A DNA stretch of 64,000 bases from Alisma plantago-aquatica (lineage: Eukaryota; Streptophyta; Magnoliopsida; Alismatales; Alismataceae). The stretch is from contig OY856409.1 of NCBI GenBank assembly GCA_963693085.1, positions 295,902,058-295,966,057 on the forward strand, given 5' to 3'. The notes under the pieces are model-generated. The model had not been told where the DNA came from. It was given only the letters and a program-made list of their open reading frames with translations, and searched no databases. Each line of letters begins with the position of its first letter. Position 1 is the stretch's first letter. This document shows, piece after piece, positions 45,924 through 58,973 of this stretch. Both the position numbers and the translations under genes were made by a program.

Positions 45924-48900
45924 CTAAAATTGTGATCTTTTATCAATTAACAATCCTTCATTGTGATCTCCGCGCACATATAAGTCATCATTAGCTTCAA
46001 TATTTTGTGGAGTGGGCAACCCAACTGAGAATGGACTGGAGTCATCATACTTATCATAGTACTCTTCTTCATCTATAGGATCTTCAATGAACTGTCTTTT
46101 ACCATGAAGAACAACCGACCATTTATCATTCGCAGGATCATCAATATAGAATATTTGTTTCGCCTGTGATGCCAATATGAATGGTTCACCCTTCTCGCCA
46201 ATCTTTTCAAAGTTCACCATAGTGAAACCCAATTCATCCACTATAACTCCTTTGGTGTTATCAACCCAATTACATTTAAAGAGCGGAATTTTGAAATCTA
46301 TGTAGTCAAACTCCCAAATGTCCTCAATGACACCGTAATATGACATTTTAGCTTCACGTGGACTCTTATCCTTTGCACTTGCAAAGTACATAGTCGACGC
46401 TTGAAGAGTGACCCCACTATTTTGGACGACACTCTTATCATCTTGGCGCTTTGTGTAATATGTGAATCCATTAATGTCAAACCCTTCATAAGACATAACA
46501 TTCGGTTTTGGTTTAAAGGCGAGGCATTTGATAGTTTCTGTAATATCATTTGGTGTTTGAGATAGTTGATGTAAGACTTTATCTTCAAACCACTTAGTAA
46601 AAGTCTTATTATGCTCTCTAGCAAGCCACATTGAACTTGCTCGAGGATGTTGTCTCTTTATGAAATTGGTATGTTCCTCGATATAAACACTCACTTCGTC
46701 CATATTGTGTAAAATATACAAGTGAGCTTGTTCCAACTGCTCACGGCTGATTACTTTCACCCGTGATCCCAAAATTCCTTTTCCCTCCTCAATATTCTTG
46801 TCATTATCAGGAGTGTCATTACCACTGAGAAAATCATTGCAAAAATACATAACCTCTCTCGCCACATAACCTTCAATAATACTCCCTTCAGGCCGATAAC
46901 GGTTTCGAACATCACCTTTAAAAATGCTCATGTATCGTTCAAAGGGATACATCCAATGCAAGAAAACTGGTCCCAACATTTTCACTTCCCTAGTCAAGTG
47001 GACAACAAGATGTACCATGATATCAAAGAATGATGGAGGGAAATACATCTCAAGCTGACATAGGGTAACAACCACTTCTCTTTGCAAATTATCGAGAGTA
47101 TCAGGGTCAATAACTTTGCTGCATAGACTGTTGAAAAAGAAACAAAGTCTGGTAATTGCAAACCTTACATGCTTCGGCAATATAGATCGAATTGCCACAG
47201 GCAATATTTGTTGCATTAGAGTGTGACAATCATGAGATTTAAGACCTATCAACTTCAATCTTTCATTGATACCAATCTACGGGTGTTGGATGAGTAACCA
47301 TGTGGCACCTTAACATTTACCAAGCATTCACAAAAAGTTTTCTTCTCCTTTCTAGACAACGTGTAACAAGCGGGAGGTAAGTATGTTCTTTTATTACCCA
47401 TTTCACGTAATTCTGTTAATTCTGACCTTATTCCCATTTCACGTAGGTCCAGTCTGGATTTTATCCCATCTTTAGTCTTACCTGGTATATTTAATAGAGT
47501 ACCAATGATGCTATCACAGACATTTTTCTCAACGTGCATTACATCGATACAATGCTGACTGTCAAAGAACTCCAATAAGGAAGATCCCAAAATATTGACT
47601 TCTTCTTGAATGAAGAATTGTCACTCCGTGTGGCCATACTACATTGTGATTTCTTACCAAATTCATTGACAATGTCTTTTACTCTTTCATAAACAACATC
47701 CCCTGGTATAGGTTTAGGTGCACTCCGTTCATCATTCCATCCATTGAATGCTTTGCGCTTCCTACGATACGGATGGAATTTTGAAAGAAACCTTCGATGA
47801 CCAAGATATACAGTCTTTCCGCCATGTTTTAGTCTTATTGAATCAGTGTTTTCTTCACATATAGGACACGCTTTAGCTCCTTTGACACTATATCCAGACA
47901 AATTCCCATATGCTGGAAAGTCATTAATAGTGCAAAACAACATAGCGTGCAAACGAAATGTCTCTCTTGCTGAAGCATCATAGGTCATCACACCTTCAGC
48001 CCAAAGTTTCTTTAAGTCATCAATCAAAGGTTCAAGATAAACATCGATATCATTTCCGGGTTGTTTAGGGCCCGATATCAACAATGACAACATAACGTAC
48101 TTATTTTTCATACACATCCAGGGAGGAAGATTGTATATAACAAGCATGACTGGCCAAGTGCTATGTTGGCTGCTCAATGTCCCGTACGGATTCATCCCAT
48201 CTGTACAAAGCCCAAGTCTTAGATTCCTATCTTCTTCACCAAATTTAGGGTACAATAGATCAATCTTCTTCCACTGTGGGGAATCAGACGCATGTCGTAG
48301 GATCCCATCATTATTTTTCTGAACATCTACATGCCACCTCAAATTCTTCGCATCTTTCGGATTTGCAAACAAGCGTTGAAACCGTGATATTATAGGTAGA
48401 TACCACAACACCTTGGCAGGAGAACCAGTTTTGGACTCCCCCGAAGTCGTCAATTTATACCGTGACGCACCACATTTTGGACAATCTTTCAAATCTACAT
48501 AGTCCTTTTGAAATAATACACAATCATTCGGGCATGCGTGTATCTTCTTGGCCTCCATTCCCATTGGGCACAACATTTTCTTTACCTGGTATGTTGAGAT
48601 TGGAAGCTCGTTTCCTTCAGGAAGCATTTCTTTCAACAAAGTCAACAATGAAGTGAAGCTTTTGTCGCTCCATCTATTGTTAGCTTTCAACTTATACAAT
48701 CTCAACACAGCGCTAAGCTTCGTAAACTTAGCACAGCCCGTGTATAATGGTATCTCAGCATCATGCACAATGTTTGTAAAGATAGGAGGTGGATCGGTGT
48801 GCTCTACCCTACAACTATCCAGCATCGCATCAACGATGTCTGCTGGAACTGGTTCGTTCACATTTACGTCATCGGAGGCAATTTCTTCTTCCACCCAAGC

Positions 48901-49170
48901 ACTGCTATCGACATCTACTGGTTTCAATTTTGAAATCTCTCCATGCCAGTGCCATTCTGTATAGCCTTGTACAATCCTGTTGCACATGACATGACTTTTG
49001 ATTTCCTCAACAGTGTTGACTTTCAAGTTGTTACCACAATGCCTACATGGACAGTAGAACCTATCTGTAGGTTTTTTCCTATGTTCCTCGGCAAATCTAA
49101 TAAACTGATCAAGACCAGATATAAACTCTGGGGTGCAACGATTACGAATAGACATCCATGATCTATCCAT
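45924..49170 (-). pseudogene. CACTA TNP2-type transposase with two frameshifts
   Basis: Near-identical to the intact 1082-residue protein in CACTA-1, from MDRSWMSIRN at 49170 to the shared end LIDKRSQF. Two single-base deletions break it: one near 47554, just before CIDVMHVEKN, and one near 47257, before LKLIGLKSHD. Three open segments result (543, 111 and 444 codons). LCTDGMNPYG and the rest of the core are intact in sequence, so the loss is recent. Confidence 0.92.
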
Positions 49171-49230
49171 TCTATGATCAGAGAAAACAAGTATATATTA
49201 GGAAACAAGTATATATTAGGAAAAGATTAG

Positions 49231-50610
49231 GCAGCATTTCCCCGCTGTTCTCTAAGTACATATGTACTTAGAGAACAAACGGGGAAATGCCAACAAACAC
49301 ATGTGATGTCATTCTTATATATAATAAATGTGTACCACCTATCCCATCCTTGAACACCTAATCTCACTAGTAAGTGTATAATGTGTATTGGGTTTTCAAG
49401 AAAATTTCGGCAGCATTTCCCTGCTGTTCTCTAAGTACATATGTACTTAGAGAACAAACGGGGAAATGCTACCAAAATTTTCTCGAAAACCCAATACACA
49501 TTATACACTTACATCCTAAGTGAGATTAGGTGTTCAAGAACAGTCCCAAACCGGGGACTATCCAAGATTTACTCCTAATGAGTCAATCTTGGACGGGTTT
49601 CTAGGCCAACAAACACAATAATAGATATCTACAATGAAGCCGGACTCCATACAAACAATATATAATTTAGTGATTGTTCATTCCAATTTATACCAATGTA
49701 CAAGTAATATAAAAAACAATGATTGTTCACATTCTAGGCCAACAAACACATGTGATGTCATTCTTATATATAATAAATGTGTACCACATATCCCATCCTT
49801 GAACACCTAATCTCACTAGTAAGTGTATAATGTGTATTGGGTTTTTGAGAAAATTTCGGCAGCATTTTCCCGCTGTTCTCTAAGTACATATGTACTTAGA
49901 GAACAAACAGGGAAATGCTACCAAAATTTTCTCGAAAACCCAATACACATTATACACTTACATCCTAAGTGAGATTAGGTGTTCAAGAACAGTCCCAAAC
50001 CGGGGACTATCCAAGATTTACTCCTAATGAGTCAATCTTGGACAGGTTTCTAGGCCAAAAAACACAATAATAGATATCTACAATGAAGTCGGACTCCATA
50101 CAAACAGTATATAATTTAGTGATTGTTCATTCTAATTTATACCAATGTACAAGTAATATAAAAAACAATGATTGTTCACATTCTAGGCCAACAAACACAT
50201 GTGATGTCATTCTTATATATAATAAATGTGTACCACCTATCCCATCCTTGAACACCTAATCTCACTAGTAAGTGTATAATGTGTATTGGGTTTTCGAGAA
50301 AATTTCGGCAGCATTTCCCCGCTGTTCTCTAAGTACATATGTACTTAGAGAACAAACGGGGAAATGCTACCAAAATTTTCTCGAAAACCCAATACACATT
50401 ATACACTTACATCCTAAGTGAGATTAGGTGTTCAAGAACAGTCCCAAACCGGGGACTATCCAAGATTTACTCCTAATGAGTCAATCTTGGACGGGTTTCT
50501 AGGCCAACAAACACAATAATAGATATCTACAATGAAGCCGGACTCCATACAAACAGTATATAATTTAGTGATGTCATTCTTATATAATAAATGTGTACCA
50601 CCTATAACAA
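49231..50610. repeat. 449-bp tandem array built around a long palindrome
   Basis: Palindromes at 49349-49538, 49798-49987 and 50247-50436, exactly 449 bp apart, each centred on AAGTACATATGTACTT, plus a 60-bp core-only copy at 49231-49291 and a truncated unit end near 50570-50610. Left arms carry a small deletion (CTCACTAGTAAGTG against CTCACTTAGGATGTAAGTG in CACTA-1). It lies upstream of the transposase start where CACTA-1 has one copy and the B3-like ORF. 50611-51225 is AT-rich and non-coding. Confidence 0.92.
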
Positions 50611-51225
50611 ACACATTGTCCAACATTAGGTTCAACACTTGAAACATACATTCATTTTCAACATAAAAAATTTGTATCATTAGGGTCCAACATGTGGATT
50701 ATATGGGACATACACATCAAGGCGGTCATAAGGGAGGATATTTCCTTATTTATGAATAAGCGATATAAGATTAAGATCCATATAAAAATTAGGGCAGAAG
50801 TAAGAAATAAATCTTCTTTAGGATACAATAGACCCTTATGGATGTATTTAGGGTCATAGGTACCATCATAGAACAAAAGGGGTACACTCTAGGATTTAAG
50901 ATCACACTACATCATGTATTTTATACAAAATTACATGTATGTGTATATAAAAAATATATTTATAAGGAACTTCTATACATATCTAATCAACAAATCAGTA
51001 ATTAACTAAGTATTCATCAATACTTACTATTAATCAGTATCTCTAATCATTAAAATTGGCAAGCAGATCAGTAATTGTAAATAACAAACTATGAATTGTT
51101 GAATTAAAGTAATCACTAAAGTAATACTAACCAGTAGTACCAATCATTAATCACTGAAAGCAGCAAGGAAATCAGTAAAACTAATCATGCATTACTAGTA
51201 TATAAGGAAACCAGTAGTACATACC

Positions 51226-51612
51226 TTTTCCGGCAGTGGTGGTCGAAGCAGGAAGAAGGGGGTGGCGCCAGGCGTGAGCAGGAAGAAAGGAGCTAGGGCG
51301 GCGGTGGGCAGGCAGGTGGGCAGGCAGGTGGGCACCAGGCGTGGTGGCGGCGCCGGTTCTCAGGTGTGGCGGCGGCGCAGGCGGTTGGAGCAGCAGGGCG
51401 GGCAGCAGGGGCGGGCAGCAGGGGCGGCGGAGAAGAAACACGCCGGAGAGGGGCGCCGGAGAGGGGACGCCGGAGATGGGGCACTGGAGAGAAGCGCCGG
51501 AGAAAAACTAGCAGCAGCAGCAGAGAAATCGCCGGAGAAATCGCCGCAACAGGGAAATAGGGTAGCAATGAAACAGAAGAAAGGGGAAGAGTCGAGCGAT
51601 CGAGGGTTATGA
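51226..51612 (-). promoter_or_regulatory. GC-rich leader/promoter region of CACTA-2
   Basis: Counterpart of 18880-19375. On the minus strand it ends GGAAAAG-GTATGTAC at about 51226, a good splice donor, so it is likely a 5' non-coding exon whose intron spans the palindrome array up to the transposase. Open frames here are low-complexity and not taken as genes. Confidence 0.5.
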
Positions 51613-51622
51613 AGTTCCCAAA

Positions 51623-52030
51623 TAGCGTCGGTTGTTTACAAAAACCGACGCCTAAACATCTTTAGCGTCGGTTGTTTGCAACAACCGACGTCCAATTGGA
51701 CGATATTTTCATGAAAATGTTTGGCGGGAACCACCTTCAGCGTCGGTTATACAAGGATAACCGACACTGAAAGTGACATTTTCGGCGCAAATTTTCATCG
51801 CACATAGGCGTCGGTTTTCTCGGTATATAACCGACGCTGACAATGACACTATTTTTTTAATCGAAAAATGGATTTCGCGGGCAACTTTAAGCGTCGGTTT
51901 TTTATAAACAACCGACGCTTAATACAAAGCGGTACCCGTGTCTGGCTGGTCTTCGAATATAGACGTCGGTTTTCTTAAACAACCGACGCCTTATATGATA
52001 GGCGTCGGTTTTCCTTAATAACCGACGCCC
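51623..52030. repeat. Right subterminal repeat region of CACTA-2
   Basis: GCGTCGGTT and AACCGACGC pairs facing the right end. Confidence 0.8.
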
Positions 52031-52066
52031 AGAAAAGCGACACTAAATGCTTTTTCTGTAGTAGTG

Positions 52067-52560
52067 AGTTGTGTATGGATTTTCATACTACTAAAGAGGT
52101 CATACATGGATGTTCTGGTCTATTTCAAAAAAAACTATAATAAATATTGAATATCTTATACGACATTACAGTGCCATATTATGTAAAGAATGAGGTCCTC
52201 ATACCAAATAAAATGTAGATAAAATCATTTTACAGGTATAGAAGGTAAGTCATGACATTTTACATGTATAGGAGGTAAGTCATGACATTTTACAGGTATG
52301 TCAGTTAAAATTAAATTAATATAGGGGTTTTAGGTGCAGTATAATTTTTGCAAATCGTATGGCAATAGTCTAGGGATAACAAGCACCTAAGACAGTTAGG
52401 TGGACATGATATTCGTAGAAAGTATTCACAACACAATCATAATGTTGAACATGCTATGTTGGACATGATATTTAAGAAATCATTCAAGATAAATCATTTT
52501 CGTTTATTTGGTATAATGGTAGATGAGTTAAATAATGACATATTAATTTATTTGGGGCTC
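52067..52560. repeat. Continuation of the ~1.03-kb tandem array
   Basis: Resumes with AGTTGTGTATGGATTTTCAT, follows the unit order seen at 40531-40920, and fades out after GTATTCACAACACAATCAT and a deleted last unit. Confidence 0.88.
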
Positions 52561-54780
52561 AATGAAGCTCAACGACGCATTCAGACCACGTTCATCGGAT
52601 CAGACCACATTCAAGTGAAAATATACATATTTTTGTCCATCATAGAGAATAAATCTTGACCTAATAATTCCTTACCTAATAAAATGTGTCCTTTTAAGGC
52701 ATAGTTGAAAAACAAGGATCTCAGTTAAATAAACATAATACATAATGTGTTTTTATCAAACAGATCATACATTTGTAGAACCAAGCACATTAAATTTAGT
52801 AGGTATAAGGGGTTTGGAAATCAAAACAAGTCTGCATACGAGTCTTGTATACAACACAGAATGCAATTAAACTCATCTGACGAGGTAGGGCACTCAGCCA
52901 TGTATTACAGGCTGATGATGACAATATGAGGTTATCTAACACATCAATATCGTTCATTGTATCAACCATTCAACATGGCTATGCTTACAGCTAAAATTAT
53001 AGATCAACTAAAAATAGTTTCATATTTCTAAGCAGATATACCTGGTAAGAAGAATATCCAGGTAGAAGAGGGGATCATGCAGTTGCCAAGAAAGTATCCG
53101 TACATACATGAATATAGGGTAAAGGGAATAAAGATTAGAGTACATTCCTACTACTACATCGGCCTACTAAAAGAAAAATATGCTCGGCCAACACATACCT
53201 CTCAAGCAGATGGGCGACTTCGGAATACAAGAGCTCGACAGTGGGGGCTTCAGAGAACAGTTGGTGGAGGATGCAAAGTTGAATGGAGAGGAGATCGACA
53301 AAGAAACTCAACACTATATAGCAGCTACGGTAGGCGGTGCCCTCGCTAGGGTTTGGTCGACGTCTTGCACAGAGTGAAAAGGGGGTGTCAAGGGGCTTTA
53401 ATTGGAGATGACAAGTCGGGATGCCTAACATTGATTCTCGATGTCTAGCCTGGCATCGTAGCTCAACAATGTGTGACGAACCAGCACACCCCCATTTCAA
53501 ATTCGTCAACTTTATTGACATTTTGTTCACCCTACGGCCCTGCGCTGCCATCGATTTGGCGTGGTAGATGTAGCTTAAATTCACGGAGGCAATAGTTCCT
53601 CCCGAAAGAGAGCAGAAGAGGGAGAGGGGAGCAAGTCGAGCAGGTCTCAGAAGAGGTTGTGTTGAGAGAGTAGAAGAGGGAGAGGGGAAAGGGGGGTGTC
53701 GGGGGCGGCTGAATACTCACATCTCGCATTCTGAGCCAAACATGGGTTAGGAAATGGAATCTCGCCTCTCGCGGGACTAGTCTGGTCTGGTTTTTGGGTT
53801 TCTGTTATCCCGAAATGAAGCCAAAACTATATTAGCAACCAAACAGAAACCAGTCATAATCCGTCGACTGTTTGACCGGGTTGGCACTAGGTGACAGACA
53901 ATAAACCGGATCGGATCTAGTCTCGTGCCAAAGGCAGACTAAATGTCGGGGTACAGCCATAACGCAAGAAGTCGAGAGCCATGCCCTGGATGAATACTCG
54001 GACAATTGTGTACTTTCCCCCTGCGCGTTGGTAAAAGTTACGGTTGACGGGTATTTTCTCATAACATCTTGAGCGTTTTGTGGCCATCTAAATTATTACT
54101 TTCTAATTGACTGCATAGGTGCAGGATAACTTCGGTACCTTCTACACCTCTTCGTTCAGCATGTCAGAGAGATGAAATGTCTTCGCCTCGAGGCAGACCA
54201 CACACAGAGACCTAACATCGTCACTGACTTCTAGCTATAGAACAACCTCATGTCTGTCTTCTCCTCCGTGTGCCTCTCTCAAAAGTTAGATGCATCCACC
54301 TCTTGTCAAAGTTCTAGATTTTAGCTCAGCACCTTTCTATAATCGGGCCATGTGTTCTCCGGCAATAAAACATCACCGTCGGCGCTGATTTCCGGTTATT
54401 TAACAACTCATGTCTGTTGTTGGGCCAAGAGATTACATGAGTAGCGGTTTTCACTTTTGTCATAATACAACAACTTTTCTCTCTCTTCCAGCAAAAAGAT
54501 ACTCCGGTAGACAATATTGTTCGCCTATTGTCAAGCTCAAAGATATTCACGTGTCAAGGCAGTAGAGTTCTTACATGAAAAGGATTTCTGACGACTAATA
54601 CCTTCCGTCATCTTCTCCAACTAGAGTAAAAAAGGTGTGTAGTTCTTTCAGAATGATAATGTTGTGATTCATAACGATCAAGTTTTTGTCGAATCAATCA
54701 GGGTTCGTGCTATTATTCAATACTAGACTACGCAACTATTAAATTCAAGACAATGTAATTGTTCAATATTGGTATGCTCA
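52561..54780. other. Interval without a recognised gene
   Basis: A more GC-rich patch at about 53.2-54.1 kb holds a 149-codon minus-strand frame (53135-53584, starts MNLSYIYHAKSMAAQGRR); I do not recognise it and doubt it is a gene. 53610-53700 contains repeated AGAAGAGGGAGAGGGG. Nothing else stands out. Confidence 0.35.
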
Positions 54781-54788
54781 TAATTTGT

Positions 54789-55985
54789 TATAACAATTTG
54801 TTTGTAGTGTTATTTACTGGCTTCAACCACCATAGGTAGGACTGCTTACTTAGAGCTAAATTATTATATGATAAAACAACATAGTTTGTCGAATGGTTGT
54901 TTATAGCTTTCTTGAGGTCCATGTTTCATAAGGCACCACTGATAATCTTTCCTGACCACGATATTGTCGTGGCTGCAGTAATTAAGTAAGTTCTCTTAAG
55001 AACATATCATGTGTTATGCACCTGGTATATAATGCAAAATCTCTCGAAATTATTGACACCACGACTTTGTTTGCATAAAATGTTGTTATGTATCATGTGG
55101 AAGATGGGTTCGATTTTAGTTTTGTATGGGAAAGTATGTTCAAGGAATATTTTTCCCGTGGCTCACCTAAGTGGATTGGAAGGATCTTTAAATATCGTAC
55201 TCACTAGTCATCAACTTGAGTTCATAAATATATTGCTACACCAATGAGATCAACCCAACTAAGTGAATCATCCAATAGTATAATACACCAATTCCTACAA
55301 TCTAACCATAATATTGTAGAATTCTTTAATCATTTCAACAAAATCGTCGAAAGTCGTGGGAATAATGAAAATGAGTAAGAGTTCTAGACAACCGATAAGA
55401 CCACAATAAATAAATTTTCTTCTAGCCCAATTGTAATAGAGGTCGTTGAAGTTTACTCACCTAATGTGTTTGCAAGATTTAAGGAGTATGATAATATGAT
55501 GGAGTATGTTTTTGTTATTTTTTCCCCAAAATAGTTTTGGTGATAAGGCATCATATATAGTGCTTATAAGCTTGAGGGCATTGAAAGGTTAGACTCCAGT
55601 ACGTAGTCACTGATCAACCATTGTTGAACTGTACATGCAAGATGCATGAATATATTGATTTATTGTGCCATCATATTTTAAGGGTGATGGAGGTTTTAGG
55701 TCCTTTAGGAAATGACTTCATGGGGATAGATGCCAACTATTAACATAAGGGACAAATGGATAAAGAGGGCAAAGACGAGAATATATATTATTGCAGGAAA
55801 TGTAGGTGGTACTAAACCATCACGGTACAAGCAATGCTATAAGCATCTTTGACCCAAAAAAATGGTTCAATTACTCATGAGGATTTGTATGCATGACAAC
55901 GTATACACCACAATGGATGTGCGATAAATAAGTTGAGAAAGAGGGTAGAAAACATGGTCGATATGTTAGGAAGAACATTTTTTAA
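54789..55985 (+). pseudogene. FAR1/FHY3-type (Mutator-derived) protein, broken
   Basis: Segments in order: VVLFTGFNHHR; WLFIAFLRSM; KAPLIIFPDHDIVVAAVIK (second Asp region of the MULE transposase core); TYHVLCTWYIMQNLSKLL; ATPMRSTQLSESSNS; VEFFNHFNKIVESRGNNENE; INKFSSSPIVIEVVEVYSPN; and a SWIM zinc finger, LNCTCKMHEYIGLLCHHILR (CxC...CxH), followed by RWTKRAKTRI. This is the order of the MULE domain and SWIM finger of FAR1-related proteins, which in plants act as transcription factors derived from Mutator transposases. Many in-frame stops and frame changes show decay. No Mutator terminal repeats were seen, so I cannot tell host FRS gene from transposon. Confidence 0.8.
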
Positions 55986-58180
55986 AATTAATTGAGGGAA
56001 TTGACATTCATCCCATCCCATCGTCGAGTCAATCATGTGCTAAAAATAGATCTCATAGTATCCTTGAGTCCGTCATCACTCCTTCCACCAAAAAAAACCC
56101 CAAAACAAAGTCACGTAAATATATTATTTTCACACCCTCTTCATGTATGATATACCCAATCTGTCCCCTCTACAAATAGCTAGATTGTTAGTAGATATCT
56201 CATCAAAAAAATTGTATAACGATCTCCTCTTGGATTTCTCTCCCCCAAAGAGACATAGTAAGTATCATCTTATTTGATAGCTTGTCGATCTTAAGAGTGG
56301 TGATCCCTAGTTCATGCACAACATCTTGTACCTCTTCTGCCAACACTCTAGTTCTCCACATGAACATGAACATATTGCTTGGTACCTTTGCTATCTCTTT
56401 ATGCCCTAATTCCACTTCATCCACTCAGACCCCTCTACTCCTCACACATACAATGCATAAGCGAATCATTTCAATTGAGCTTCATCCCTCTTCTATCCTC
56501 TAACTCAACCTAATAGAGTTTGTTGCATTCTACCTCTACTGTCTCTAACCATCCCCTACCACCACCACCCTCTCTCCTTTCATGGATGGTATTGAAAAAC
56601 ATATTGATCTTTCAAAAGAAAAATTCATAAATACTAAAGCTAACCCTATAAGGTTACAATAAAGGTTGCAAAGTAACTTTGAGATGCATCGTAAAAATTA
56701 TAGGGCAAGGATGCTAAATTACAAAAAATTGAGTTTAAGTTCATAGACTGTTCCATCTACAAGTCTTGCAATCAACATATTTTTTGATTCAATAAATGAT
56801 GAGATAAAATGCTCTTTCTAGCATACATGTAGACATGTCAAGCTATACATACATGGTTAGTAGCATGAATTGAGTTAAATGATGACATAAACTCCTCTGT
56901 GTATCATACATACATTTAGTGTTGGTATATAATTAATCAAACAAATTTCTTGGTGAGATTATAGGTGGCTCTTATATTATTACTATGTCCACCTTTTTAT
57001 TCTTTGGTGATGTTGTTCTTAATGTGAATTCCAAAATTTATTTAGTGGCATTTGTATTGTTATTCTATTCACTTATTAATCGATATGCAAAAGTAAACTC
57101 CTTTTTTCGACCAATGTAAAGAGCAGTCTTGCACGATATGGGTTCCAATATTATGAAAATAATATCACAAAAATACCACAACTATTGTAATCAAGTTTTG
57201 GAGGTATTGTTGTGACTTCCCACATCCAAAGTTTCCAATCACTGATATTCCTAGCAGTATGCATATATCCCTTTAAGGCCGTCATTATTTCTTCCTATAA
57301 AGGTTTGTAATTGCCTTCATCTGCCATGAATTGAAGGCTAATTAGTCACAAGAACCTTTTTTGGATAATGTCCACACATAAGTGGTTGTTATACACACTA
57401 GAATAATGTATTGAGCATATCGACAACATCAATATATGATAGAGGAATAGTAACAAAGTCAATGTCAGTTAGCACAAGCAATAATTTTGACATGTAGTGA
57501 ATATTGGTCTATATAAACATGAATGGTGGATACAAGAGGAACAAATTGGGGTTGAGTTGAATGTTTTAAAAAGTTATTATATATGATGATAATGAGGTTT
57601 ACATAGCATACTAACACATCGAATGAAAATAAAATCATGTTTATCTTCCCATTGATTTGTCTTATGGATGACAATGTCAATAATCTTGTCTGTGACCCGC
57701 CTCGATTCTCAGAGTGTATCCAAGTGTAAGCTTAGAAAATACATGACTATTTTTGTGTACATGTAATGAACCACATATATGGTATAAATGGAAAAGATTC
57801 GCTAGAACCAATGAACTAGAAATAATACGTTAAAAGTAAGAAAATTAGCACATGCTTGTAAATTATAGTATTTAAACATATAATCAACCATTCTATTCTC
57901 CAAACCATTTAGCTTTGTATCAATTAATCATGTGTACTAAATTACACGACGAGAAAATTTCAAAGCATGGTTTACGGATCCCATTTGTAATGGTAGGAAT
58001 ATCAATCTCCACCTTATGCTCAGATTGCACAGGGTCCTTATGGTATGGTTTTTTATAATGATGTTCTTATAGCTTTGACTTCACTTTTTCAATACCTCAA
58101 CCTTCTTATTCAATTTCATGGGTTCACTCTTGGAAGCATTTTTTCATAAACATCCGAAGGATCAATCTTTGACTTCAAGA
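55986..58180. other. AT-rich interval
   Basis: No gene I can support; small frames on both strands (for example 56203-56424 minus) have no family resemblance. Confidence 0.35.
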
Positions 58181-58186
58181 ACTTTT

Positions 58187-58973
58187 TCAATACCTCCACC
58201 TTCTACTCAAATTATATGGATTAATTCTTGTAAGACTTTTTGTTTGGATTATTAGAGGCTCAATCTTAACCATATTCAATAACTTAACCTTCTTGTCATA
58301 TTGCATGGGATCCTTCATTTCATTCTCCCACTCCTTGGCCCAATCCTTGAATATCATGATCTCTTTTCTTCTCATCATCCATGGGCACCTTGACCTCCTA
58401 TGGTTCTCAAACCCCCTCGATTTGGCCCTTCATGACTTTATCCATACCATTATCCCACTCCTTCATGACGACCTCCTCCATAACATTGTTGTCATCATCC
58501 ATGGGTTTTGTATTCACATGAATTAGATCCTCCATAACATTCTCACCATCATCCATGTGTTTCATATTCACATTGTCCGCATCAACAGGTCCTTCATAAC
58601 ATTATTGTCATCATGCATGGGACTTGTATTCACATCCTCCTCATTAAATGGGTCCTCCATAACATTATCATCATCATCCATGGGTTTTGTATTCACATTT
58701 TCCGCATCAATTGGATCCTGTGTAGACTCCTCCCACTCCACTACCCTCCTTATCCATCGTGTCATTCGACACCCCTTTATCATAGTCTGCCTCTGACCCT
58801 TCCTCCCCATTGTCATCATACTTTATGGATTCCTCATAATTTGTACCCTCATGCTCCTCCTTAAAATTAAAATGAGAAAGATATATGGGAATATAAGATT
58901 CATCATTTACAGAATGTAGTGAATACATTGTTTGCTTCAAAATTTGCAGACAGAACCATAGTTGGTAAGGCAT
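58187..58973 (-). pseudogene. Fragments of a highly charged protein, unidentified
   Basis: Minus-strand frames are rich in Asp, Glu, Lys and Asn: GEEGSEADYDKGVSNDTMDK at the 5' side, the repeat DAENVNTKPMDDDDNVMED in the middle, and FKDWAKEWENEMKDP at the 3' side. Frame changes separate them. Repeat units of 62-63 bp keep the frame in the 58591-58716 part, as for a former coding region. Family unknown. Confidence 0.4.
58475..58716. repeat. 63-bp minisatellite, four units
   Basis: Units begin CCTCCATAACATT (or CCTTCATAACATT) at 58475, 58529, 58591 and 58654, with lengths 54, 62, 63 and 63 bp. Each contains TCATCATCCATGGGTTTTGT or a close variant. Confidence 0.85.

Larger units (their letters stand above)
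41576..52066 (-). mobile_element. CACTA-2, complete CACTA transposon inserted in the tandem array
   Basis: CACTACTACAGAAA at 41576, TTCTGTAGTAGTG ending at 52066, TSD AGT on both sides (41573-41575, 52067-52069). Length is 10491 bp. Joining the flanks across one AGT restores the array phrase AATATAGGTAAGTTGTGTAT seen intact in other units. Contents on the minus strand from the right: subterminal repeats, GC-rich leader, a 449-bp tandem array of palindromes, a broken transposase, and a 13-exon accessory gene. Confidence 0.95.

Noticed and set aside
53135..53584. 149-codon minus-strand frame as a host gene
   Set aside because: No recognised domain, odd Cys/Leu-rich composition, no splice or homology support; kept only as a note in the interval.
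26880..53850. Idea that 26.88 kb and 53.85 kb are ends of one giant Harbinger element enclosing the array
   Set aside because: Both sides have TTTGG-type phrases but the sequences do not align as inverted ends by eye, and no matching duplication was found.
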